A stretch of DNA of 64,000 nucleotides, taken from the NCBI RefSeq assembly GCF_900637055.1, contig NZ_LR134338.1:1310001-1374000 (forward strand), written 5' to 3'. The notes below the pieces were generated by a model. The model was not told the origin of the DNA, made no database searches, and saw only the letters and a program-made list of their open reading frames with translations. This DNA comes from Brevibacillus brevis. Its GTDB lineage: Bacteria > Bacillota > Bacilli > Brevibacillales > Brevibacillaceae. The translations under genes were made by a program, and so were the position numbers. Below are positions 36,266 to 44,667 of the stretch, piece by piece (within the stretch, counting starts at the first letter, position 1; every line of letters begins with the position of its first letter).

Positions 36266-37773
36266 TGGTAGGGCGGCAAGGGAGAAGGGGCCACGTGCCC
36301 CTATCCATTCTAATTCCTGCCATGTTTGGGACAGCTCATCTGCCAAAGCTGATCGCCGCATGCAAACAGCTTGCACCTCTGGAAATCATCGTGATTTCGA
36401 AAGGGGCCTTGGAACTTGGCTCCGGTATTCGCGTCGTTCTTGCAGAGGGTGTTGAGAGTCTGTTCTCATGGCGGACAGAGGCTGCCAAGCATGCAAGAGG
36501 GAATGTCCTGCTTTTTCTCGGCGAAGAGCAAATCGATTCGTTGTCTGGATTGCAGCGCTTCTTGTTCCCGATTTTATATGGAAATGCGCAGGTCGTTTTG
36601 CCTCAGCAGGATATGCGACACAGGAGGATGACAAAACCAAGTCCTATCCACAGTTTTTCCCTGCTGGTAAATAACCTCTTCGGTCGCTCTGACCTGCGTG
36701 AAGCTTCCTTGCTGGACACACCTCACGCGATGACCAGAGAAGCACTTTCCAAAATCGGAGTGGAACAGTTGGCACAGCCTGCTCAAGCGCACAAGCGGGC
36801 GGTCGAAAGCGGTCTGTCCATTACCACGCAAGCTATTGGAACGGGAACGGAAGAACGGATGTTTTTGCCACAGCTTCATGGTTCGTTGCTCAAAGAGCTC
36901 TCTTTGTATGAAAAGCTGGTGATTGCCGAACAGCTTGATCTCGTCTCGCGTCTTCCCTTTCGCGGCGGACTGTCCGATGGAGGTAGGCGAAGAGATATAG
37001 CAGAGAATGTGAGCGGTAAAAACAGTGGTATCCCTGTTACGCAGGTAGGGAAATGGCCTTTGAGACAAACAACTCTTTACAGCGGCAAAACGGTATCCGT
37101 TATCATTCCAGCCCTCAACGAGGCAGCGACGATCCAGCAAGTGATCCGTGAAGTTCTTCGGCTGGAGCCAGTTGAAATTATCGTGGTCGTCAATGGCTCG
37201 AGTGATCAAACAGCGCAGCTTGCCCGTGAATGCGGCGCGACGACCGTAGAGTTCCCATATGCATTAGGCGTAGACACAGGACGGGCAATTGGGGCAAGCC
37301 TGTCGAAAGGCGACATCCTGCTGTTTGTCGATGCGGATGTTGTCATGACCGCGCATGATCTGTACCCATTTGTTCTCGCGTGCGAGTGCGGCGTGGATGT
37401 TGCCCTGAATGATGTTGCTGTATTTTTGAATCAGCCTTTCGCAGACAACGTTTTTGTAGCTTGTCGCCAAGCTCTCAACTTGGCGTTGAATCGTAAGGAT
37501 TTGGGGATCGGGTCTATGGTGACCGTCCCCTTTGCCTTACGCAAGGAAGCGGTTGCTCCGTTCGGGTGGCCCATATTGCTCTGCCCGCCAAAAGCGCAAG
37601 CAGCATACGCACAGGCAGGTGTAAGGATGGAATTGGTTCATCAAGTGAACAGCTTCACCTCCAACCGATTCCGGCCAGACAAACACTTCGCCAGCTCCGG
37701 AATGCCCCCTGCCGTCGAGCAGATTGCGGGTGACCATGTGGAAGCCTTGCAGTTTCTGGCGAAAGGAAGGTAG
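36265..37773 (+). CDS. Two-domain family 2 glycosyltransferase
   Basis: A 502-residue protein with two GT-A-type halves. The N-terminal half (LSILIPAMFGTAHLPKLIAA) lacks a clear DxD motif and may be inactive. The second half starts near residue 277 (VSVIIPALNEAATIQQVIRE) and has DILLFVDADVVM, a good nucleotide-sugar binding DxD. It should transfer a sugar to a surface glycan or protein. Its ATG overlaps the stop of the DUF2642-like gene by one base, so the genes are translationally coupled. Confidence 0.8.
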   Translation: MVGRQGRRGHVPLSILIPAMFGTAHLPKLIAACKQLAPLEIIVISKGALELGSGIRVVLAEGVESLFSWRTEAAKHARGNVLLFLGEEQIDSLSGLQRFLFPILYGNAQVVLPQQDMRHRRMTKPSPIHSFSLLVNNLFGRSDLREASLLDTPHAMTREALSKIGVEQLAQPAQAHKRAVESGLSITTQAIGTGTEERMFLPQLHGSLLKELSLYEKLVIAEQLDLVSRLPFRGGLSDGGRRRDIAENVSGKNSGIPVTQVGKWPLRQTTLYSGKTVSVIIPALNEAATIQQVIREVLRLEPVEIIVVVNGSSDQTAQLARECGATTVEFPYALGVDTGRAIGASLSKGDILLFVDADVVMTAHDLYPFVLACECGVDVALNDVAVFLNQPFADNVFVACRQALNLALNRKDLGIGSMVTVPFALRKEAVAPFGWPILLCPPKAQAAYAQAGVRMELVHQVNSFTSNRFRPDKHFASSGMPPAVEQIAGDHVEALQFLAKGR

Positions 37774-37819
37774 CGGGGATGCCATATGAAAACAAAAAGG
37801 CTGGAAGGAGGAATTGAAA

Positions 37820-38527
37820 TTGGCAAGAGAGCGAATAGAAGGTCTGGTAAGTGTCGTCATTACCAATTTCAACAGGGCTGCTTATATACGTGAATGCTTG
37901 GACAGCATCCTCCAGCAAACCTATGAAAATTGGGAGATTATCCTGATCGATGATGCATCGACAGATCATTCCGTAGAAGTGGCCAGAGAGTGGCTTGAAG
38001 AGAGTAAAAGGTTTTTTCCAGGGGAGAATCAGGTGCTGATTCATGAGCTCCCTCGCAATATTGGCTTTGCGGGTGCCATCAACGTCGGGTATTACCTGAG
38101 CAGAGGCGAGTTCATCGCGATTCAGGACTCGGATGATTTCTCCCATATCCTGCGTCTTTCGCGGCAGGTTGAATACTTGAAAAATCATCCCCAGATCGAT
38201 TTGGTCGGTACGAATTACTATGCGTTTTCATCCGATAATCCGGAAAAAAAGCAGCTCGCTGGATGGATCAAGTACGACGATGACATTCGCAAAGTATACG
38301 GAAACGGGGGACACTGCGTCTGTCATGGAACCTGCATGTTTCGAGGACGATTGTTTGACCAGATTGGTGGCCCGACACGCCGGATTGAGGGTGCGGAAGA
38401 CTACGAATTTATCGCCAAAGCTTTGAATGCGAGAGCAGGCGTGAACAATATAGCAGAAGCATTGTATTATTACCGTACCCACGCTGAGCAGCGTTCGGCC
38501 CACTATTATCGGAAGAAGGGAGGGTAA
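37820..38527 (+). CDS. Family 2 glycosyltransferase
   Basis: A 235-residue GT2 enzyme with VSVVITNFNRAAYIRECLDS, IILIDDASTD, EFIAIQDSDDFSHILRL (DxD) and RIEGAEDYEFIAKAL. It has no membrane anchor. The TTG at 37820 has AAGGAGG eight bases upstream; another TTG at 37814 is only two bases from that site. It overlaps no gene but lies 46 bases after the previous one in the same operon. Confidence 0.85.
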   Translation: MARERIEGLVSVVITNFNRAAYIRECLDSILQQTYENWEIILIDDASTDHSVEVAREWLEESKRFFPGENQVLIHELPRNIGFAGAINVGYYLSRGEFIAIQDSDDFSHILRLSRQVEYLKNHPQIDLVGTNYYAFSSDNPEKKQLAGWIKYDDDIRKVYGNGGHCVCHGTCMFRGRLFDQIGGPTRRIEGAEDYEFIAKALNARAGVNNIAEALYYYRTHAEQRSAHYYRKKGG

Positions 38528-38531
38528 AAAG

Positions 38532-40715
38532 TTGACTAGCAGTAATGATCGGATATTGATGGTGCTGGACAGTTTGAGGACAGGCGGAACGGAGACGCAT
38601 GTTCTTAGCATGGGTAAAGCATTGAGGAAAAAAGGCGTCCAACTGTTTTATGCAGGTGGGAATGGCCCCCTCTATCAAGAATTTGTTGATGCAGGCTTTT
38701 TGGTTGAACCGATAGAATCCGCACGTGAACCGCTCTCGGCACGCAGACAGCATCTGATCGAGTGTTACCGTGCATGTATGAAGAAGCATCGTATTACCAT
38801 CGTCCATGTGCATCAGACTCCTTCAGGCTTTCTTGCCGCTACGGCAGCCAATGAGCTCGGCATTCCTGTCGTGTTCACCTTGCATGGAACGTACTACCCA
38901 AAGGATGAGGCGATAAAAGTAGCCCAGCTCTGCTCCGCAGTGATCAGTGTGAGCAAACCTGTCCAACTATTCTGGCAAAAACGAGGGGTAAAAAGCACAC
39001 TCATTTCCAATGGGGTTGATGTGGAAGAGTTCCAGTCTGGCTTTGCAAGTAGGGCTGATGTACCGTCATTGCCGCCTGACGCTATGGTGGTTACGTACGT
39101 GAGCCGGCTGGCTTGGCAAAAAGCATCGGTGTGCAACATGGTATTGCGAGCAACCAAAACGCTGCGGAGTGACATCCCCAACCTGCATATCGTGGTGGTG
39201 GGGTCGGGTGCCCAGGCCATTCATGTTCATGAGCTGGCAAAAGCGCTGAATAAAGCCGCAGGGAAGCCCTATATTCACATTGTGGGGGAGCAAACCGATG
39301 TCCGGCCGTATTACGAAATCAGTGATTTGGTGATCGGAACAGGCAGGGTCGCACTCGAAGCGATGGCGTGCGGAAAGCCTGTGCTTGCAATCGGGAATCA
39401 TGGCTACGTCGGTTTGGTCGAACCTTCCTCTTACGATTTGGCTTGGGACTGTTACTTCGGTGACCACTCCTCTGTGCAGAAGCCGTCTCCTCCGTTGATC
39501 GACAGTGCTTTGCGTCAAGCATGCCGCGACCGGAGTCAATTGAAGGAAATAGGAGGTCAAGGAAGAACGTGGGTCCAAAATCATTTTCATATCACGCAAA
39601 AATGTGCCTCCTTGCTCACTATTTATGCACAAATAAAGAGTGGAGGGGGGACGACAAGTATGAAAAAAATATTGTACGTTGGCTGGCTAGGCTTCAACAA
39701 TTTGGGTGACGAGCTGATGTGGCATGCCTTTTACAATTTGTCATGCAAATACCTCGACCCTACACAATACAAGGTAATACCTTCTCTGCCCGGGGTTGAT
39801 CTGAAGGATTTAAGTGCGTACGATACCGTCGTTTTGGGGGGAGGATCGCTTCTCATTCCGGGGTATGTGGATGTAGCTTATCGTGCTGTTGAACAGAAAA
39901 AAAATCTATGGGTCTGGGGAAGCGGATTTGACTCGCAAGATCAAGTCAATCTAGATTCTTCCGGCAGATTGACGAACAAGCTGATAACTGGCCAAGATAA
40001 AATGAGCCACATGCTGCAAAAAATCGCCGAGCACGCCACGTTTTTTGGTGTACGCGGACCAATTACACTTCAATACCTTCAGCAAGCGGGAGTGGGAGAA
40101 AGGGCAGCGATTAGCGGAGACCCGGGGATGCTGCTTCTCCCAGCATCATTGCCAACAGTGGTAGACAAAAGCAAGCGATTCACGATTGGCATCAACTGGG
40201 GTACGTCCTATAACCGGATTTATGGGAAAAACGAGCTCGCAGTAGAGGATGCGCTGGCGCATGCAGCCAAGAGGCTGATCGAGGCAGGCTACGATATCCA
40301 CTTGCTTACCATGTGGGGACCGGATCGGGAAGCCATTAAAAGACTGTACAAAAAAATCGACGATCCAGCGCATACGATCCTGGATCTGGAGCTGCACGAT
40401 CATACACGAATGCTGCAGCTGATGAAAGGCTTTCAGGCGACGATCAATTTTAAGCTGCATGCCAATGTGCTGAGTGCCGCTGCCGGTGTTCCCTTCGTTT
40501 GTTTGGCGTATCGCATCAAGGGCATCGACTTTGCTTATTCACTGGATTTGCCGGAGCTCCTCGTCCCAACAGATGAGCCACAATTAGGCGAACGAATTGT
40601 TTCTTGCACGTGGGAGGCAATCGCGCGCAGGGAGCAGATCGCAGCAAAATTAGCGGCGAGTCAGAAAAAAATGATCGAGAATTTGGAGCTGCCATTCATC
40701 CAAGGCTTGCTGTAA
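38532..40715 (+). CDS. Fused family 4 glycosyltransferase and polysaccharide pyruvyl transferase
   Basis: A 727-residue protein. Residues 1-376 are a GT-B glycosyltransferase (TGGTETHVLSMGKAL, STLISNGVDVEEFQ, then VIGTGRVALEAMACGKPVLA). Residues 377-727 are a polysaccharide pyruvyl transferase-type domain (KKILYVGWLGFNNLGDELMW, VVLGGGSLLIPGYVDVAYRA, ISGDPGMLL, TINFKLHANVLSAAAGVPFV). The join is remarkable: an ATG at 39660 with GGAGGGGGG nine bases upstream opens the second domain in the same frame. So two formerly separate genes may have fused by loss of a stop, and the second domain may also be made alone. The start is TTG after AAGGGAGGG. Confidence 0.85.
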   Translation: MTSSNDRILMVLDSLRTGGTETHVLSMGKALRKKGVQLFYAGGNGPLYQEFVDAGFLVEPIESAREPLSARRQHLIECYRACMKKHRITIVHVHQTPSGFLAATAANELGIPVVFTLHGTYYPKDEAIKVAQLCSAVISVSKPVQLFWQKRGVKSTLISNGVDVEEFQSGFASRADVPSLPPDAMVVTYVSRLAWQKASVCNMVLRATKTLRSDIPNLHIVVVGSGAQAIHVHELAKALNKAAGKPYIHIVGEQTDVRPYYEISDLVIGTGRVALEAMACGKPVLAIGNHGYVGLVEPSSYDLAWDCYFGDHSSVQKPSPPLIDSALRQACRDRSQLKEIGGQGRTWVQNHFHITQKCASLLTIYAQIKSGGGTTSMKKILYVGWLGFNNLGDELMWHAFYNLSCKYLDPTQYKVIPSLPGVDLKDLSAYDTVVLGGGSLLIPGYVDVAYRAVEQKKNLWVWGSGFDSQDQVNLDSSGRLTNKLITGQDKMSHMLQKIAEHATFFGVRGPITLQYLQQAGVGERAAISGDPGMLLLPASLPTVVDKSKRFTIGINWGTSYNRIYGKNELAVEDALAHAAKRLIEAGYDIHLLTMWGPDREAIKRLYKKIDDPAHTILDLELHDHTRMLQLMKGFQATINFKLHANVLSAAAGVPFVCLAYRIKGIDFAYSLDLPELLVPTDEPQLGERIVSCTWEAIARREQIAAKLAASQKKMIENLELPFIQGLL

Positions 40716-40730
40716 GGCCATTTGTACAAT

Positions 40731-40778
40731 GAAAAAGAAGAAAACGAGGGGACCTGCGGATTCGCTACAGGTCCCCTC
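40731..40778 (-). terminator. Terminator of sspH
   Basis: Read on the minus strand, GAGGGGACCTG pairs with CAGGTCCCCTC and is followed by a T-rich run (GTTTTCTTCTTTTTC). It also stands between the convergent glycosyltransferase operon and sspH. Confidence 0.75.
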
Positions 40779-40797
40779 ATTCGTGTTGTGGCGAAAA

Positions 40798-40986
40798 TCA
40801 GTACTCACCGTGCTCCCGCAAGCTGGCTACGGGAACGCTCATCTCCTGATCAGGCTGGTCGAGCGGGTAAATCCTTGCCATGTCGTTGTTATCATCGATG
40901 TGCTGGATGTATACGGGTATTCCGTCGCAGGTGACGTTCGCCATCACGGGCGAAGCTGCGATTTCTTTCGCGCGCTGTTTATTCAC
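40798..40986 (-). CDS. sspH: Small acid-soluble spore protein of the SspH family
   Basis: A 62-residue protein with the SspH pattern: NKQRAKEIAAS at the start, MANVTCDGIPVYIQHIDD in the middle and SVPVASLREH near the end. Minor spore proteins of this family are made in the forespore. The start is GTG at 40986 after GGAGG, rather than the ATG six codons upstream. Its presence shows that the organism makes endospores and supports a spore theme for the neighbouring glycan genes. Confidence 0.9.
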   Translation of the reverse strand: MNKQRAKEIAASPVMANVTCDGIPVYIQHIDDNNDMARIYPLDQPDQEMSVPVASLREHGEY

Positions 40987-41058
40987 GTTGACTCCTCCTG
41001 TCATTCGTAACAGCTATAATATGTACGTCAGTCCAGCATGGTATACTTTTAACGCCTG

Positions 41059-41118
41059 TTGACATTCCCTAAAATATGTAATAAATTGAAGAGGAAATTA
41101 CTACGAAATCGTACTAAA
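41059..41118 (+). promoter_or_regulatory. Promoter and MarR operator of the marR-type gene
   Basis: TTGACA (41059-41064) and TAAATT (41082-41087) have a 17-base spacer. Just downstream of the expected transcript start lies the palindrome TACGAAATCGTA (41102-41113) within a 21-base block that recurs with one mismatch at 41640-41660. Confidence 0.75.
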
Positions 41119-41131
41119 AGGAGTCACCGGT

Positions 41132-41608
41132 ATGCAGCAACTATACGACCTATTTCTGAAAACCGGTTTGCGTCCGTTCGCCTTTATGTCCGATACGATG
41201 CAGCTTGAAGAAAAACTGACTCGCTCTGATTTGTCGACACTCCTCATATTGCTGTTCCGCGGAGATTTGACCATGTCAGAGCTGGCGCAAGAGATGGGGG
41301 CGCCGCTTAGTTCAATGACCAGCATCGCAAAACGGCTTGAACGCAAAGGATACATCGCGAGGGCGACCTCTGTAGAGGATCAACGGGTGAAGCTCGTCAC
41401 TCTGACACAACCAGGCAAACAGCTCGCAAAAGAATCCGAGCAAATGATGCTAACGATGCTGGGCAGGCTTCAGGAGGCGTTTACTCCGGAAGAAATGGAG
41501 CAATTCACCACCCTTTTACTCAAAGCCGCCAAGGTATTTCAGGAAGGAGGACCTGTCAAGCCTCGTGAATCAAAGGTTCGTTCCATCAAGATCAACATTG
41601 AGGAATAG
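41132..41608 (+). CDS. MarR family transcriptional regulator
   Basis: A 158-residue winged-helix regulator (LTMSELAQEMGAPLSSMTSI for helix-turn-helix, then RLERKGYIARATSVEDQRVKLVTLT for the wing). It binds DNA as a dimer. The matching palindromes before its own gene and before the ArsA-type operon make autoregulation and control of that operon likely. The C-terminal tail RSIKINIEE resembles the tail of the small protein encoded at 42866-43060. Confidence 0.9.
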   Translation: MQQLYDLFLKTGLRPFAFMSDTMQLEEKLTRSDLSTLLILLFRGDLTMSELAQEMGAPLSSMTSIAKRLERKGYIARATSVEDQRVKLVTLTQPGKQLAKESEQMMLTMLGRLQEAFTPEEMEQFTTLLLKAAKVFQEGGPVKPRESKVRSIKINIEE

Positions 41609-41631
41609 TCCGTTCGAGCCTGCTTCTTTTT

Positions 41632-41660
41632 TTGTCTAATTACTACGAAATCGTATTAAA
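41632..41660 (+). promoter_or_regulatory. Promoter and MarR operator of the ArsA-type ATPase operon
   Basis: TTGTCT (41632-41637) and TATTAA (41654-41659) have a 16-base spacer, and the palindrome TACGAAATCGTA (41644-41655) fills the spacer, an arrangement expected for direct repression. Confidence 0.7.
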
Positions 41661-41684
41661 TGGATCATGAAGGAGAGAGTCGAG

Positions 41685-42869
41685 ATGAGAATCATCATTT
41701 ACACCGGCAAAGGTGGAGTTGGGAAGACGAGTGTTGCAGCAGCAACGGCTGTTAAGCTGGCAAAGCAGGGAAAAAGGACGCTCGTACTCAGCACGGATGC
41801 CGCACACAGTTTGGCAGATTCATTGGGGACCGTGATCGGACCAGACCCCGTACCAATCAGTGAAAATTTATGGGGCCAGGAAGTAAACAGCTTGCGGGAA
41901 ACCGAGCGCAACTGGGGGGCAGTTCAGGGATGGCTGACCACATTGCTCGACAAAGCACAGCTGACTGATATTACAACAGAGGAAATGCTCGTTTTTCCTG
42001 GCATGGAGGAATTATTCAGTTTGCTGCAGATCAAGGAACACGCCGTGAGCGGGCAATTCGACGTCCTGGTAGTCGATTGTGCCCCAACAGGAGAAACACT
42101 CCGTCTGCTCAGTTATCCAAACGTATTGAATTGGTGGCTGGAGAAAATTTTTCCGACCGAGCGCAAGCTGATCAAACTCGTTCGCCCAGTAGCCAAGATC
42201 GTCAACAAAGTGGAGCTTCCATCCGATGATGTGCTAGACAGCGTAGAGCACCTCGCTCGAGGGCTGGAGGAAATGCAACGAATTGTTCTGGACCCGGAGA
42301 TCACATCAGTGAGGATCGTAGTAAACCCGGAAAAAATGGTGCTTGCGGAAGCAAAGCGCTCGTTCACTTACTTGAATCTGTTCGGGTTCAATACGGACGC
42401 CATCGTCGTGAATCGGGTGCTTCCGGATGAAGCGGGAGAGGGATTTTTTGCCCACTGGCGAGAGCTGCAACGGAAGTATGAGAACGAAATCGTGGAAAAC
42501 TTTCAGCCGCTCCCGATTTTGAAAGCACCGATGATGCCAAAAGAAGTGATTGGGCTTCCCGTTCTAGAAGAATTGGCTGATATCGTTTTTGGAACAGAAG
42601 ACCCATTCGCCAAGTTGTATCAGGGCAGAACGGAACTGATTCGAGAAGTGGACGGAGAGCTGCATTTGGAGCTGATGATTCCTTTTGTGGATAAAGCAGC
42701 GCTGGATTTAACGCAAACAGGAGATGAATTGACCGTAAATGCAGGTGACTACAAGCGAAAAGTCATCTTGCCACGCGTATTAATGGGACGACAGGTAACG
42801 GGAGCGAAATATGCGGAGGATCGGCTGATCATTCGTTTTAGCGCAAGGGAAGGGGCTGCCCAGCATTGA
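41685..42869 (+). CDS. ArsA/Get3-family ATPase with C-terminal HSP20-like domain
   Basis: A 394-residue P-loop ATPase of the ArsA/Get3/SIMIBI class. The deviant Walker A is GKGGVGKTS, switch I/II regions are LSTDAAHSLADSLG and VVDCAPTGETLRLLS, and the A-loop-like PEKMVLAEAKRS is present. Residues about 320-392 resemble the ArsA HSP20-like beta-sandwich. There is a single ATPase half, so it should dimerise. No arsenic genes lie nearby, and the CxxC or three-Cys arsenite site is not evident; a chaperone or targeting role is more likely. The ATG at 41685 has AAGGAGAG upstream. Confidence 0.87.
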   Translation: MRIIIYTGKGGVGKTSVAAATAVKLAKQGKRTLVLSTDAAHSLADSLGTVIGPDPVPISENLWGQEVNSLRETERNWGAVQGWLTTLLDKAQLTDITTEEMLVFPGMEELFSLLQIKEHAVSGQFDVLVVDCAPTGETLRLLSYPNVLNWWLEKIFPTERKLIKLVRPVAKIVNKVELPSDDVLDSVEHLARGLEEMQRIVLDPEITSVRIVVNPEKMVLAEAKRSFTYLNLFGFNTDAIVVNRVLPDEAGEGFFAHWRELQRKYENEIVENFQPLPILKAPMMPKEVIGLPVLEELADIVFGTEDPFAKLYQGRTELIREVDGELHLELMIPFVDKAALDLTQTGDELTVNAGDYKRKVILPRVLMGRQVTGAKYAEDRLIIRFSAREGAAQH

Positions 42870-43060
42870 GACGTACTGGATTGAATCGGGTGCTGACCAT
42901 TCTCGGGAACATGGACCAGCATGGAACCGAGCGACATATGAAAAATGCCTGCAAAGAATGGCTGCTCGCATCGCGGTCAGTGATCGACAGCATGATTGAT
43001 GCGTTACAGCATGAAGAGGAACGTCCGAGAGCTCATAAAATCAACATTTCCAAGGAATAA
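42866..43060 (+). CDS. Small hypothetical protein in the ArsA operon
   Basis: A 64-residue basic, mostly helical protein. The TTG start overlaps the ArsA stop (TTGA), which indicates translational coupling. It has no signal or membrane segment. Its C-terminus, RPRAHKINISKE, is similar to the tail RSIKINIEE of the MarR regulator in the same cluster. I recognise no family. Confidence 0.6.
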   Translation: MRRTGLNRVLTILGNMDQHGTERHMKNACKEWLLASRSVIDSMIDALQHEEERPRAHKINISKE

Positions 43061-43085
43061 GCCAACTTGAGAGGAGAGAATTGAC

Positions 43086-43436
43086 ATGGTAAGTGGGATC
43101 AAGCGCCAAATGGGTTTCACTCTCATCATTACAGGACTGCTGCATACGGTTGTCGGTCTGTTTTTATACGCGGAGCCTCTTCAGCAGATCGTCGCAAACG
43201 GTTTTTGGAATGCGGTAGGGAGAGAGGAAGTTGCTGCTTTCTGGTTTATGATGTTTGGCTTTTTGTTGATGTTGCTCGGATATATGGCGGATTGGCTAAT
43301 GAAAAAGAAGGGAATGGAGACGCCAGCTGCCTTTGGGTGGACGATACTCGGGATATGCGTGGTCGGGGCGATTGCCATGCCTGCATCGGGCTTCTGGCTC
43401 GGCATACCACAGGCTGGCATCCTGCTTCGCAAGTGA
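43086..43436 (+). CDS. DUF6463-like four-helix membrane protein
   Basis: A 116-residue membrane protein with four hydrophobic helices (FTLIITGLLHTVVGLFLY, FWFMMFGFLLMLLGYMADWL, AFGWTILGICVVGAIAMPASG and a last one at the end). The VAAFWFMMFGFLLMLLG segment fits what I recall of DUF6463. It follows the small protein gene by 25 bases with GAGAGGAG upstream, so it should be in the same MarR-controlled operon. Function unknown. Confidence 0.7.
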   Translation: MVSGIKRQMGFTLIITGLLHTVVGLFLYAEPLQQIVANGFWNAVGREEVAAFWFMMFGFLLMLLGYMADWLMKKKGMETPAAFGWTILGICVVGAIAMPASGFWLGIPQAGILLRK

Positions 43437-43503
43437 TGTAAGAAATTTGCGGATAGGTAGATGGTTCAGATAAAATGAATGTAACCATAGGCTGCCGCCA
43501 GAA

Positions 43504-44094
43504 ATGCCATACCCACAGGATGAAGAAGGGAACGACTACTTGTTTCTCGCACAAATCAACTGGGCGCAAATGCCGCAGCTCGATGGCTACCCCGCTAGTG
43601 GATTGACCAGTTTTTTTGTCAAGGAGGATGATACATTCGGATTGATGGACCAATCCTTTCGAGTGCTTCATTTTGAAGAGGTCATGGACATACAGGAAAT
43701 AGACCCCTTTCAACCAGAGGACCCTGACGTGTACAGTCCGGTTTTAGGCGGACCATACAAGCTGACAGGAAAACGAGAGTCACAGTACGTCCCTCATCGA
43801 GATCCACAGGCGGTGAATTTTCAGCTTCCTACGGATGAGGATCAAGTGGCCTATTCGAAATATTGGGACCTCGCCGATGCAAGCGGATCACGGATCGGTG
43901 GATATCCTTACTTTACCCAAGCGTATGTGAATCAGGATGGGTGGGAGCTGCTCCTTCAACTAGATATGGAGGGCGACAACTACGATTACTATGTGTCGTG
44001 GGGAGATAGCGGAGTGGGCAACTTCTTCATTCGCAGGGAGGATCTGCTTCGTCTGGATTTTTCAAAGGTTTTTTATACTTGGGATTGTTTATAA
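43504..44094 (+). CDS. YwqG/DUF1963-like protein, N-terminally truncated
   Basis: A 196-residue frame with the middle and end of a YwqG-type protein: YLFLAQINWAQMPQLDGYP, GLTSFFVKEDDTFG, IGGYPYFTQ and LLLQLDMEGD, then VGNFFIRREDLLRLDFSKVFYTWDCL. Family members usually have some 60-80 more residues before this point, including a GG-x-P-x-W-P segment. Upstream in frame there is a stop at 43471 and no such sequence, and no ribosome site precedes the ATG at 43504. It may be a remnant or a short variant. Confidence 0.65.
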   Translation: MPYPQDEEGNDYLFLAQINWAQMPQLDGYPASGLTSFFVKEDDTFGLMDQSFRVLHFEEVMDIQEIDPFQPEDPDVYSPVLGGPYKLTGKRESQYVPHRDPQAVNFQLPTDEDQVAYSKYWDLADASGSRIGGYPYFTQAYVNQDGWELLLQLDMEGDNYDYYVSWGDSGVGNFFIRREDLLRLDFSKVFYTWDCL

Positions 44095-44115
44095 AAGAAA
44101 GACGGGGATAACACG

Positions 44116-44667
44116 ATGGAGCGTATACATGACGTCCAAACCTTAATTAAAGAATCGCAAAAGAGCAGAGTGAAATACTTGTTCTTTTGGGGACATACAC
44201 AGAAGGAGCCAGGCACTATCGATAAATCCTGCTTCAGCCAATGGTATCCGGCCGCTTTTGTAGAGGATGGCATCACGTACCTGACCGCAGAGCATTACAT
44301 GATGGCGAAAAAGGCAGAACTGTTCGACGATCTTGCCATCCGTGATGAAATACTCAGGAAAAGCCATCCAAAACAAGCGAAGGAATTGGGACGAAAGGTT
44401 CATGCCTTTGACGAGGCGGTGTGGAATGCGAACAAGACGGCGATCGTTCACCAGGCAAACCTATTAAAATTCAGCCAGCATGCCGATTTGAAAGCATACC
44501 TCTTGGACACAGGTGACCGCATTATTGTCGAAGCGAGTCCGTATGATCGGATTTGGGGAATCGGAATGGCCCAAGATCATCCACATGCGGAACAGCCCGA
44601 AAAGTGGCGGGGAGAAAATTTGCTCGGTTTTGCATTGATGGCAGTCAGGGAGCAACTTCGTTCGTGA
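44116..44667 (+). CDS. NADAR family (YbiA-like) N-glycosidase
   Basis: A 183-residue protein with the NADAR pattern: LFFWGHTQ, CFSQWYPAAFVEDGITYLTA, EHYMMAKKAELF, AVWNANKTAIVHQANLLKF, and IVEASPYDRIWGIGM. Members of this family act on riboflavin-pathway intermediates or remove ADP-ribose from guanine, so either housekeeping or ADP-ribosylation reversal is possible. Its stop overlaps the start of the metallophosphoesterase gene by four bases. Confidence 0.87.
   Translation: MERIHDVQTLIKESQKSRVKYLFFWGHTQKEPGTIDKSCFSQWYPAAFVEDGITYLTAEHYMMAKKAELFDDLAIRDEILRKSHPKQAKELGRKVHAFDEAVWNANKTAIVHQANLLKFSQHADLKAYLLDTGDRIIVEASPYDRIWGIGMAQDHPHAEQPEKWRGENLLGFALMAVREQLRS

Noticed and set aside
41685..42869. 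Arsenite-pump ATPase function for the ArsA-type protein
   Set aside because: No arsB, arsC or ArsR-type metal regulator is nearby and the metalloid-binding Cys set is not visible.
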